From: Vicinamibacterales bacterium
Lineage (GTDB): Bacteria > Acidobacteriota > Vicinamibacteria > Vicinamibacterales > UBA8438
Assembly (NCBI GenBank): GCA_937766455.1
Contig: CALLXD010000042.1
Location: 1-64,000 of the forward strand
DNA length: 64,000 nt
Direction of reading: 5' to 3'
Below, piece by piece: positions 55,889-63,607 of this stretch. A program made the position numbers and the translations under genes. Under the pieces are notes generated by a model, which ran no database searches, had not been told where the DNA came from, and worked only from the letters and a program-made list of their open reading frames with translations. How positions within the stretch are numbered: the stretch's first letter is position 1; every line of letters starts with the position of its first letter.

Positions 55889-56691
55889 GGCATTGTCAAG
55901 TTGCCGGCGAGGACACGTTCTCCCCGTGGGCGCTGAGTCCCCACGGTCGGTTAGCAGGCGCACGTCACCTCATCCCAGATGTTCAAGGAACGCGTTCTCA
56001 GCAAACGGTAGTTAACAGCGCGGAGTAGATGCCGGCCGACCCGGAAGAGGTTCTGTACGACGCCGTGCACCGATGCGAATCGTTGCAGATGGGCGGCCGA
56101 TTTGAACCGGCGCATCTGGCGCTCCCGCTGACGGATCGGTTGATGCGAGACCTCCGCCCGGTTGTTCGCATGCTGGGTGGTGACGTGCCGCACGGAGAGC
56201 ATCACGGTTCGGTGGGCGACAGGGTAGCTCGCCAGCTTGTCGGTGACGAGTTCGCGTGGCACGGAGCCTTGGCGCTTCAACAACTTGCGGAAGAATCGCA
56301 CCGCTGCCCGTTGATTGCGCCGCGACTGCACCAGGATGTCGATCACGTCACCGTCTTCGTTGACGGCCCGCCACAGGAGCTGCTGCCGGCCTTGGATCCG
56401 CACGAACACCTCATCGAGGTACCACATGTCGCCCTGGCGTCCCCGCCGGGACCGCAGCCGGCGAGCGTAGTCGAGTCCGAAGGTCAGGCACCACTGCCGG
56501 ATCGTTTCGTACGTGACCGTGATCCCGCGCTCCGCGAGGAGATCTTCGGCGTCCCGAAAGCTGAGGCCGAACCGGTGGTACAACCACACGGCGTGGGCGA
56601 TGACCTCGGGTGGAAAGCGGTATCCGCGGTAGCGGGACGGCTGCTGGCTCATCCGCTCAGTCTGCCACGCGGCGCTCAACCTGACAGCGCC
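55889..56691 (-). mobile_element. IS6-family insertion sequence, 803 bp
   Basis: The element carries one transposase and has imperfect terminal inverted repeats: GGCATTGTCAAGTTG (55889-55903) and, at the other end, CAACCTGACAGCGCC (56677-56691), matching at 12 of 15 positions when inverted. The length is normal for IS6. The flanking 8-base sequences (CCCGCGAC and ATCCAAAC) are not duplicates, so no target-site duplication is visible. Confidence 0.75.
55951..56652 (-). CDS. IS6/IS240-type transposase
   Basis: A DDE transposase of the IS6 family, 233 residues from ATG 56652 (MSQQPSRYRGYRFPPEVIAH). The HTH region RDAEDLLAERGITVTYETI is followed by D in MWYLDEVFVRIQG, D in LVTDKLASYP and E in NNRAEVSHQPIRQRERQMR, then RFKSAAHLQRFASVHGV. 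The catalytic triad looks complete and the frame is intact, so it may be active. It is divergently placed relative to the hydrolase and sits 104 bp from a tRNA-Leu gene. Confidence 0.88.
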   Translation of the reverse strand: MSQQPSRYRGYRFPPEVIAHAVWLYHRFGLSFRDAEDLLAERGITVTYETIRQWCLTFGLDYARRLRSRRGRQGDMWYLDEVFVRIQGRQQLLWRAVNEDGDVIDILVQSRRNQRAAVRFFRKLLKRQGSVPRELVTDKLASYPVAHRTVMLSVRHVTTQHANNRAEVSHQPIRQRERQMRRFKSAAHLQRFASVHGVVQNLFRVGRHLLRAVNYRLLRTRSLNIWDEVTCAC

Positions 56692-56758
56692 ATCCAAACC
56701 GCATTTCCCGCCTCGTGAACCTCGGCGCTGGTGCCCGTAATTCGTTGAAAATGAATGG

Positions 56759-56843
56759 TGCCCGGAGGTGGGGGTCGAACCCACACGGACCGAAGTCCAC
56801 GGGATTTTGAGTCCCGCGCGTCTGCCAGTTTCACCACTCCGGC
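56759..56843 (-). tRNA. tRNA-Leu (anticodon CAA), acceptor stem with one extra G
   Basis: The minus-strand sequence GCCGGAGTGGTGAAACTGGC begins a leucine-type tRNA. The anticodon loop CTCAAAA is flanked by GGGA/TCCC, the variable arm is GTGGACTTCGGTCC, and the T-loop is TTCGACC with stem GTGGG/CCCAC. Anticodon CAA reads UUG. The 3' acceptor strand reads CTCCGGGC where CTCCGGC would pair with GCCGGAG; one G fewer also makes a discriminator A and genomic CCA (56756-56758) fall into place. So a single-base insertion, probably sequencing, is present. Confidence 0.88.
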
Positions 56844-56897
56844 ACGGAGGGTGGGATGAGTCGGGCCCGGACGGGCCTGGTTGCCGCCGATGGCGCG

Positions 56898-57473
56898 TTA
56901 TGGTCTCACGGTTCCGTCGGCGCGCCAAAGATGAATCGTGCGGGTGTTGCCCCGCTGGTCTTCGAAGCTCTGCGTCTCCTCTGGCTCCCAGTTGCCCATC
57001 CGAAAGGCGTGCGACACGATGCGCGAGCCTGGTTGCAGCTGCGCCGTGAGGTTGGGTCTGAGCTTCCGGTTCGACGACGACAAGAGATAGAGGGTCACGA
57101 CGGTGGCCTCGGACACGTCCGTGGTGAGGGCGTCCTCCTGACGGAAGGTCACGAGGTGCTCCAGACCCCGCCGCTTCGCCGTGGCCCGGGCCTCGGCGAT
57201 ACGCTCCGGGTCGTAGTCGATGCCGACACCGCGTGAACCATAGCGCTGTGCCGCCTCGATGACGATACGTCCGTCTCCGCAGCCCAGGTCGTAGAGCACG
57301 TCGTCCTTGGTGACGTCAGCGAGTTCGAGCATGCGATGCACGACATCGATCGGCGTCGGGACGTACGGGGCCAAATTTGGTGATGGTTGCCACGCGGTCA
57401 GCGTCGCTGGCGTCAGTGGCGAGACGATCAAGATCGCCAGCAACGCCGCCGCCAGTGCCGTCTGCCTTCGCAT
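56898..57473 (-). CDS. Class I SAM methyltransferase with an N-terminal signal/anchor
   Basis: A 191-residue protein with motif I DVLYDLGCGDGRIVIEA, GVGIDYDPERIAEARA and FRQEDALTTD, then the late IHLWRADGT. It begins MRRQTALAAALLAILIVSPL, which looks like a signal peptide or membrane anchor, unusual for a SAM-dependent enzyme because SAM is cytoplasmic. Acidobacteriota carry similar proteins. The anchor may stay uncleaved with the domain in the cytoplasm. The ATG at 57473 is at the start of a 341-bp gap. Confidence 0.75.
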   Translation of the reverse strand: MRRQTALAAALLAILIVSPLTPATLTAWQPSPNLAPYVPTPIDVVHRMLELADVTKDDVLYDLGCGDGRIVIEAAQRYGSRGVGIDYDPERIAEARATAKRRGLEHLVTFRQEDALTTDVSEATVVTLYLLSSSNRKLRPNLTAQLQPGSRIVSHAFRMGNWEPEETQSFEDQRGNTRTIHLWRADGTVRP

Positions 57474-57814
57474 GAGTGCTAACTCTACCAGTACTTTGGG
57501 TGCGGGGGGCCGGGCGGTTGCCGTCAGCGGCGGCGCCAGAATGTCAAATCTGTATCAGTCGAATGACCTATCTCAAAATTTCAGCTATGACGATATTGCC
57601 ATCCAATTAATTGGATATATGGGTCATCGCGTGCAACCGCCTGAAATGGCATGAATTTAGCGCCGCGCATGGGTTCCCACCGCGTCCACCCAAGGGCGCC
57701 TTCGAGCAGCTAACTCTCTCTTCTAGCTAGGTTTGCGGTTGATAGACAGTGCCCAATCGGCTATACTCGTAAGGCTAAGGGCACGACGGAAACTCGTATC
57801 CCACTGGGGGCAGT
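57474..57814. promoter_or_regulatory. carD upstream region with AT-rich island and 16-bp palindrome
   Basis: About 57541-57660 is strikingly AT-rich against the GC-rich background. It contains the perfect palindrome ATCCAATTAATTGGAT (57601-57616) flanked by outer ATGACC and GGTCAT. No gene fits. It may be an operator or a binding site for a global regulator; a foreign insertion is also possible. Confidence 0.5.
57739..57767 (+). promoter_or_regulatory. Sigma70-type promoter of carD
   Basis: TTGATA (57739-57744) and TATACT (57762-57767) are separated by 17 bases. The distance to the CarD start at 57815 is 47 bases from the -10 box, which fits a short leader. Confidence 0.75.
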
Positions 57815-58375
57815 GTGACATTCGAGGTTGGAGACAAGGTCATTTACCCGAATCACGGTCTCGGCGTTGTCGAACGCATCGAGGACCGCACGATTATGGG
57901 GACGACCTGCGGATTTTACTCACTACGCATGGCGGACAGCGACACGATTGTGTTGGTGCCGCTTGATAACGTGGACGGCGTCGGGCTTCGGCGCGCCATC
58001 GGCGACACTGAAGTCAAGAAGCTGTTTACCTTGCTTGGGAACGGCAAGATCGACAATCACCAGAACTGGAAGGGCCGCTTCAAGGACAATTCGGACAAGA
58101 TGCGCACCGGGTCGATTTACGACGTGGTGGATGTGCTCAAGAACCTGACGTTCCTGTCCAAATCGAAAAATCTGTCATTTCGAGAGAAGCGGATGCTTGA
58201 CCGGGCCAAGTTCCTGGTGGTGTCCGAAATCTCTGAGGTCGTCGGCGAGCCGTCAGAGGCGACCGACGTCAAGGTGGACAAGGCGCTTGGTCGGTGTTTC
58301 GTCAATCGAGAGCGGGCAATCGCCAGGGCGAAACTGAAACTGGAGAAGGCCAAAACCACCGCCAAGGCATCCTGA
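57815..58375 (+). CDS. carD: CarD-family transcriptional regulator
   Basis: A 186-residue CarD/CdnL-type protein that binds the RNA polymerase beta subunit and stabilises open complexes at rRNA and housekeeping promoters. The RID domain MTFEVGDKVIYPNHGLGVVE is typical, with TVLVPLDNV-like VLVPLDNVDGVGLR. The helical C-terminal domain has DVVDVLKNLTFLSKSKNLSF and REKRMLDRAKFLVVSEISEV. GTG start at 57815 has GGGGG just upstream. A strong promoter precedes and a terminator follows, so it is monocistronic. Confidence 0.92.
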   Translation: MTFEVGDKVIYPNHGLGVVERIEDRTIMGTTCGFYSLRMADSDTIVLVPLDNVDGVGLRRAIGDTEVKKLFTLLGNGKIDNHQNWKGRFKDNSDKMRTGSIYDVVDVLKNLTFLSKSKNLSFREKRMLDRAKFLVVSEISEVVGEPSEATDVKVDKALGRCFVNRERAIARAKLKLEKAKTTAKAS

Positions 58376-58415
58376 GCCTGACGCGGCACCGCAGCGACGG
58401 CGCATCACGACATTG

Positions 58416-58456
58416 CGAGCCCGATTCGGTAGCCCCGGATCGGGCTCGTGTCGTTT
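58416..58456 (+). terminator. Rho-independent terminator after carD
   Basis: A 10-bp stem CGAGCCCGAT (58416-58425) and ATCGGGCTCG (58439-58448) with a 13-base loop is followed by TGTCGTTTT. Confidence 0.75.
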
Positions 58457-58507
58457 TCAGCTCGGCGAGGCGGATGTGTGCCGACGCCCGACTCGACAGG
58501 GGCACCC

Positions 58508-59254
58508 ATGTTCGAACCGCTGTTGACCGCCGTAGCTGCCGTGCGCTCCATCGCGGCCTATGTGCTGGTGTCGCTGTATGTGCTGGTGGTGGCGCCGCCA
58601 GGCATTGTCATCGCGATACTGACAGGACGGCCGTGGTTGCTCTACTGGCTTGGCCGGCAAGGCGTGCGGTTGGGGCTCGTGACGGTCGGCATCCGGTATC
58701 GGGTGGTTGGGGCCGGCCACGTCGATCGCGAACGAGCCTCGGTCTACTGCGTCAACCACGCGAGCAATTTGGAGCCGCCGGTGGTGTACATGGCTCTGGC
58801 GGCGGCGCATCCCAAACTGCGGATCCTGTACAAGGCTGAGATTTACAAGATTCCGATTCTGTCGACTGTGTTCGATACGGCCGGCTTTGTGCCGATCCAA
58901 CGGCGTCATCGAGAGCAGAGCCGGGTTGCCATCGGGACCGCGGCGGCGGCACTGCGAGCCGGTAACTCATTTTTGATTTTTCCGGAAGGCACCCGAAGTC
59001 GGACGGGCGAGCTCTTGCCGTTCAAGAAGGGCGGATTCGTCATGGCCGACCGTGGTCGAGCCGCCATCGTGCCGATGGCGATTCTTGGCACGCGCGAGGC
59101 GATGCGCCGGGGGAGTCCTATCATCCGCCCGGTGACCGTGACCGTGCGGATTGGCGCCCCGATCGAGACGGCGGCTGTTGACACCAGCAAGCGCGACGGG
59201 TTGATGCAGGCCACGCGGGCCGAAATGGCGGAACTACTGGCTGCTGGACACTAG
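58508..59254 (+). CDS. plsC: 1-acyl-sn-glycerol-3-phosphate acyltransferase (PlsC family)
   Basis: Makes phosphatidic acid from lysophosphatidic acid and acyl donor at the inner membrane. The 248-residue protein has an N-terminal membrane segment (IAAYVLVSLYVLVVAPPGIV), the catalytic motif NHASNLEPPVV, FVPIQRRHREQSR (motif II), FPEGTRSRTG (motif III), and the downstream VPMAILGTRE (motif IV). The first motif is H-x4-E, where H-x4-D is the norm. The E substitution is conservative but noteworthy. ATG 58508 was chosen; the frame is open upstream. Confidence 0.88.
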   Translation: MFEPLLTAVAAVRSIAAYVLVSLYVLVVAPPGIVIAILTGRPWLLYWLGRQGVRLGLVTVGIRYRVVGAGHVDRERASVYCVNHASNLEPPVVYMALAAAHPKLRILYKAEIYKIPILSTVFDTAGFVPIQRRHREQSRVAIGTAAAALRAGNSFLIFPEGTRSRTGELLPFKKGGFVMADRGRAAIVPMAILGTREAMRRGSPIIRPVTVTVRIGAPIETAAVDTSKRDGLMQATRAEMAELLAAGH

Positions 59255-59264
59255 GCCTCGATCC

Positions 59265-60404
59265 TCACGACCCGCCAGTCGAGAACCGAAGCGTGTAGGG
59301 CACCAGCGTGGCGGTGTCGGATGCGAGAATACCGTCGCCGAGCGTGACGGTGAGCGTCGCGTACGCGCGAAGCGGCTCGACCAGCGTGACGGTCAATACG
59401 CGGTTGCGAGGCCGATAGGACACGGTGAATTCCGGCGCCTCCTCGTCGGCAGCTCCCTGATAGGCGACCGCGACATTCCCGTCGAATGACTCGTCGTCCA
59501 TATCGCGAGAGAACTGAAGACGCAGCAAGGCATCGGTCGCGATGTCCGTGTCGTCCTGCGTGGGGGTCGAGAAAATGATCTCCGGCGCTGGACCGAGTCG
59601 GCGGTCTTCGGTGGTGGTCGTCCGCGGCACGGCTGCCGGTCGCTCGACTTGTGCCAGGTCGGTGGCGGCGATTTCTGTCAGCTGCTCGTCGCCCTGGACG
59701 AGCCCGGTCACTTCGAGCCACCGGCCGGTGTCGACGCGAGCCATGACGTCGAGCTTGAAGCCCGAGCCGCGCGGTTCTTTGTCCACGACCCAGATGGCGG
59801 CATTGCCCGATTGCAGCACGAAGTCATAGGGGCTCGACCCCGGGGCTTCCGCTAGGTCACCGTAGAGGTTGCGTCCCCGGAATCGGCCGATCACCGTGAC
59901 GGTTTGGCCGAGATAGCGAGCCGGGTCCAGGCTGATCGCTTGAATGGTGGGCGACTGCGGTTCATCCGCCCGTCGGGACTCTTCGGCGATGAGGAGCATC
60001 AGTTCGCCACTCACCGGCCACGGCCGGTTGAAGAGCCGTTCGGACAGTCGCCCGATCAGAAACGTATCGAGTCGTGAGTCGTTAGGCTGCAGCCGGCCCA
60101 CATCCCAGAAGGTACCCTCGATCTCCAGCTGCTCACGGTCGTCAGGTGCTGGGGCGGGCGGGGCCACATTGAGGACCCGAATCCGATGCTCGCCGTCGGT
60201 CACAAAGACGTCCTGCAGGTCGCCGTCCGGCCAGGCCCGTAGGAGCACGGGGCGGCTGTGGAAAAAACTGGTGTAGGCGCTCAAGGCCGCGACGGTCGTG
60301 GAGTTGCGCTGGGCGGACTGGGCCGACGCACCGACGGGGCCCAGTGGGCCGCCCGCCAAGGCCATCAACACGAGACTGACGGTGGCGCACCATCGGGAGA
60401 TCAC
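59265..60404 (-). CDS. Secreted protein with C-terminal Ig-like domain
   Basis: A 379-residue protein with a signal peptide (CATVSLVLMALAGGPLGPVG, then SAQ). The body has ILNVAPPAPAPDD and a middle OB-like region (LGQTVTVIGRFRGRNLYGDL, VTGLVQGDEQLTEIAATDL), then a Ser/Thr-rich link and a C-terminal Big_5-type Ig domain: IIFSTPTQDDTDIATDALLR, LQFSRDMDDESFDGNVAVAY, LTVTLGDGILASDTATLVP. Big_5 domains are common in surface proteins. No enzymatic function. It is divergent from rex with an 83-bp gap. Confidence 0.7.
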   Translation of the reverse strand: MISRWCATVSLVLMALAGGPLGPVGASAQSAQRNSTTVAALSAYTSFFHSRPVLLRAWPDGDLQDVFVTDGEHRIRVLNVAPPAPAPDDREQLEIEGTFWDVGRLQPNDSRLDTFLIGRLSERLFNRPWPVSGELMLLIAEESRRADEPQSPTIQAISLDPARYLGQTVTVIGRFRGRNLYGDLAEAPGSSPYDFVLQSGNAAIWVVDKEPRGSGFKLDVMARVDTGRWLEVTGLVQGDEQLTEIAATDLAQVERPAAVPRTTTTEDRRLGPAPEIIFSTPTQDDTDIATDALLRLQFSRDMDDESFDGNVAVAYQGAADEEAPEFTVSYRPRNRVLTVTLVEPLRAYATLTVTLGDGILASDTATLVPYTLRFSTGGS

Positions 60405-60487
60405 AAAAACAATTTAACATATACTTCCCGAAGGGTTTGCGGCGATTTCTCGCCAACTCGGCTGGTGCCGATTGTGACGACACGGGT

Positions 60488-61114
60488 ATGACGGATCAGG
60501 TTTCCGAGCAGACCACGAACCGCCTCTCGCTCTACCTGCGGTTCCTGAACGAGCTCGAAGCCAACGGTGTGCGGACCGTGTCGTCCAAGGTGTTGGCGGC
60601 CGAGTTCGACCTCAACGCCGCCCTGATTCGGAAAGATCTGTCGCACTTCGGCGACCTCGGGGTGCGAGGGGTCGGCTACGTGGTCGCGGATCTCCGCCTT
60701 CGGCTACGTCAGATTCTTGGGCTTGATCGGCGACTGAACGTGGCCATCATCGGGGCTGGCAACCTCGGGTTCGCGTTGGCTGACTACCCCGGCTTTCGGC
60801 AGGACGGGTTCCGCGTCGTCGCGCTGTTCGATTCGTTGCCTGACAAGGTCGGGACGCGATCGCGTGGCGGCATCTTGATTCACGACATCCGAGACCTGAA
60901 GCGGGTGGCCAAGCGGGAAGGCATCACCATTGCGGTGGTGGCCGTGCCGTCCGGCTCCGCGCAGATCGTGGTGAACACCGTGGTGGACGCCGGGATCAAG
61001 GCGCTGCTGAATTTTTCGCCCGGCTCGCTTCGGGTGCCACGCGACGTCAAACTGAAGAGCGTCGACGTGACCGTCTCGCTCGAGAGCCTGTCATTCTTCC
61101 TGGCCAAAGGCTGA
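60488..61114 (+). CDS. rex: Redox-sensing transcriptional repressor Rex
   Basis: Rex senses the NADH/NAD ratio and represses fermentation and respiration genes when NAD is high. The 208-residue protein has a winged-helix N-terminus (RLSLYLRFLNELEANGVRTV, then SSKVLAAEFDLNAALIRKDL), then HFGDLGVRGVGYVV and the Rossmann site VAIIGAGNLGFALADY. The C-terminus NFSPGSLRVPRDVKLKSVDV matches the family. The ATG 60488 is used. It heads a plus-strand run with moaC and the acyl-CoA synthetase. A Rex operator was not found convincingly in its short upstream region. Confidence 0.94.
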   Translation: MTDQVSEQTTNRLSLYLRFLNELEANGVRTVSSKVLAAEFDLNAALIRKDLSHFGDLGVRGVGYVVADLRLRLRQILGLDRRLNVAIIGAGNLGFALADYPGFRQDGFRVVALFDSLPDKVGTRSRGGILIHDIRDLKRVAKREGITIAVVAVPSGSAQIVVNTVVDAGIKALLNFSPGSLRVPRDVKLKSVDVTVSLESLSFFLAKG

Positions 61115-61144
61115 CGGCCGCGGCGTTCCGGACTGCCTCACACG

Positions 61145-61654
61145 ATGCCCACCACAAAGAAGCGACTCGCCAGCCGGTCCAAGCGGCCACGTCTGTCTCA
61201 TGTCGATGCTGACGGCAGCGCCAGAATGGTGGATGTTGGGGCCAAAGCGGTGACCCGTCGCGAGGCGGTGGCACGTGGCACCATCACCATTGCGCCCGAT
61301 GCGCTCGAGCTGATTCGCAGTGGGCAGATCGCGAAAGGGGACCCGCTGCAGACAGCCCGTTTGGCCGGAATCATGGCGGCGAAGCGCACCGCCGACCTCA
61401 TTCCACTGTGTCATCCACTCCCGCTGTCGCATGTCGACGTTGAGCTGTTGGCCCGAGAGGACGGCTACGATATTCAGGCGGTGGCGCGTACGACGGCGCA
61501 GACCGGCGTGGAAATGGAAGCATTGACCGCCGTGGCGGTCGCGGCCCTCACCGTGTACGACATGGTGAAGGCCGTCGACAAGACCATGGTGATTGGCGAC
61601 ATCCGGCTCATGAAAAAGACCGGTGGACGAAGCGGCGTCTATCGCCGCACCTGA
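61145..61654 (+). CDS. moaC: Cyclic pyranopterin monophosphate synthase MoaC
   Basis: Second step of molybdenum-cofactor synthesis, with MoaA. The 169-residue protein has [74 protein letters not shown] and [19 protein letters not shown], with catalytic Asp and Lys conserved. The stop precedes the acyl-CoA synthetase ATG by one base (TGAGATG). No other moa gene is in view. Confidence 0.95.
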   Translation: MPTTKKRLASRSKRPRLSHVDADGSARMVDVGAKAVTRREAVARGTITIAPDALELIRSGQIAKGDPLQTARLAGIMAAKRTADLIPLCHPLPLSHVDVELLAREDGYDIQAVARTTAQTGVEMEALTAVAVAALTVYDMVKAVDKTMVIGDIRLMKKTGGRSGVYRRT

Positions 61655-61655
61655 G

Positions 61656-63494
61656 ATGACTGAACCACTCATTCGCACGCTGGCCGAGCTCCCCTTCCAC
61701 GTCTCCGGCCGATATCCGAAGCCGGTGCTTGTCCGACGCTGCGTCGGCGACGGGTTGGTCGACCGGTCCAGCCGGGAGCTGTTTGACGAGGTGCGTGACC
61801 TCAGCTTGGGGCTCGAGGGCCTCGGAGTGGGACCGGGCGACCGTGTCGCCATTCTGTCGAACAGTCGACCGGAGTGGACCATCACCGACCTGGCTATTCT
61901 GACCGCGGGTGCGGTCACCGTGCCGGTGTATGCGACCTTGCCGGCCAGCCAAGTCGGCTATATTCTGGCGCACGCCGGAGCCCGTGTGGTGGTCGTGTCC
62001 GATGAAGCGCAGGCCGCGAAAGTGCGGGCTGAGCGGCATCGGCTGCCCGCGCTCGAAATTGTGGTGGTGCTCGACCGTGAGGCGGGCGTCGACGGTGACG
62101 AGACCCTGTGGGCCGATGTCGTCGAGCGTGGCCATCAGCGGTTGATGAACGAGAACGGCTTGGGGCGACGCTACAAGGAACGTGCCCTGGCGATCGAGCC
62201 GGACGCGCTGGCCACCATCATCTACACGTCGGGCACCACGGGACAGCCGAAGGGTGTGATGCTCTCGCATCGCAATTTCGTCATCAATGTGCTCGACATC
62301 GATGCCATGGTCACGATCACCGATGACGACACAGCGTTGTCCTTTCTTCCGCTCAGCCATGCGTTCGAGCGGATGATCGTCTACCTGTATCTCTACAAGG
62401 GCGCCACGATCGCGTTTGGGGAAGCGTTCGCCACGCTCGGGCGGGACATGGGCCTGGTCCGTCCGACAGTGATGACCGGCGTGCCCCGGGTGTATGAAAA
62501 GTTGCGGGCTCGAATCGTCGACGCCGTGGCGACGGCGCCCCGAGTGCGACAGGGACTCTTTGCCTGGGCCGTCGGTGTGGGGCACGCGGCGGCCACCGCG
62601 CGACTGGCTGGTCGTGAACCGGGTGCGTTGGATCGACTGCAGTTGCCGCTGGCCGACCGACTGGTGCTCTCGAAGATACGGGCGCGTACTGGCGGACGCC
62701 TGCGATTCGTGGTGTCCGGGAGCGCGCCGCTGGGACGGGATGTGGCCGAGTTTCTCTTCGCGATCGGACTGCCAGTGCTCGAGGGCTATGGGCTGACCGA
62801 AACCTCGCCGGCGCTGACAGCCAACCCGCTCGAGGCGCCCAGACTTGGCTCGGTCGGCAAAGTGTTGCCCCACGTCCAATTGCGAATCGCCGATGACGGC
62901 GAGATTCTGGCCAGAGGCCCGAATGTGATGATTGGCTACTACGACGACCCCGAGGCGACGGCCGCCGCGATCAGGGACGGGTGGTTCCACACCGGCGACA
63001 TCGGGCAGATCGACGCCGATGGCTACGTGTCGATCACGGACCGCAAGAAGGAGCTACTGGTGACGGCTGGTGGCAAGAACGTGGCACCCCAACCGATCGA
63101 GGCGCTGCTCAAACGTGACCCCATCGTGGCCGAGGCCGTGCTGCTCGGCGACCGTCGCCGTTTCGTGGCGGCGTTGTTGGTTCCGGATTTCGCCATCCTC
63201 GAACAACGGCTTCCTGACGGGGGGGCCGGGGCCAGTCCTGAGGAGCTATCGGCCCGAGCGGATGTACGGGCACTGTTTCAGCCGATCGTCGACCGTGCGA
63301 ACGGTGAACTGGCGAGTTTCGAGCGGGTGAAGTCGTTCGCCATTCTGCCGGCCGAGTTCACGGTGGAGAGCGGCGAACTCACCCCAACCTTGAAGGTCAA
63401 ACGCCGCGTGGTGCAGGAACGCTGGAGCGCCGTCATTGAAGCGATCTACGCGGCGGCGCCCCCTGCCGCCGTCACCCCAAGCTCGGCCCGCTAA
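61656..63494 (+). CDS. Long-chain acyl-CoA synthetase (AMP-forming ligase)
   Basis: An ANL-superfamily enzyme that activates fatty acids with ATP and CoA. The 612-residue protein has the P-loop IIYTSGTTGQPKGVMLSH, FLPLSHAFERM, GYGLTETSPALTAN, GWFHTGDIGQIDADGYVSIT and the catalytic Lys region in ELTPTLKVKRR near the C-terminus. It is like bacterial FadD15. The GTG at 61623 would overlap moaC; ATG 61656 immediately after moaC is preferred. Linked by translation to moaC, although the metabolic link is not clear. Confidence 0.92.
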   Translation: MTEPLIRTLAELPFHVSGRYPKPVLVRRCVGDGLVDRSSRELFDEVRDLSLGLEGLGVGPGDRVAILSNSRPEWTITDLAILTAGAVTVPVYATLPASQVGYILAHAGARVVVVSDEAQAAKVRAERHRLPALEIVVVLDREAGVDGDETLWADVVERGHQRLMNENGLGRRYKERALAIEPDALATIIYTSGTTGQPKGVMLSHRNFVINVLDIDAMVTITDDDTALSFLPLSHAFERMIVYLYLYKGATIAFGEAFATLGRDMGLVRPTVMTGVPRVYEKLRARIVDAVATAPRVRQGLFAWAVGVGHAAATARLAGREPGALDRLQLPLADRLVLSKIRARTGGRLRFVVSGSAPLGRDVAEFLFAIGLPVLEGYGLTETSPALTANPLEAPRLGSVGKVLPHVQLRIADDGEILARGPNVMIGYYDDPEATAAAIRDGWFHTGDIGQIDADGYVSITDRKKELLVTAGGKNVAPQPIEALLKRDPIVAEAVLLGDRRRFVAALLVPDFAILEQRLPDGGAGASPEELSARADVRALFQPIVDRANGELASFERVKSFAILPAEFTVESGELTPTLKVKRRVVQERWSAVIEAIYAAAPPAAVTPSSAR

Positions 63495-63607
63495 CCCGTC
63501 TCAGGAATCACGCTTGCACCGTCGCGAGCAGTTCCGCAGCGTCTCCCGACGGCGTTGCTCGTCGCTCGCACGCTCCCGGATCGTCATGCGAGCGACCGAT
63601 ACCGTCC

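Noticed and set aside
55881-56699. 8-bp target-site duplication of the IS6 element
   Set aside because: The flanks CCCGCGAC and ATCCAAAC do not match.
60401-60487. Rex operator upstream of rex
   Set aside because: An AT-rich stretch with TTTAACATATAC exists, but no convincing inverted TTGTGAA-like repeat was seen.
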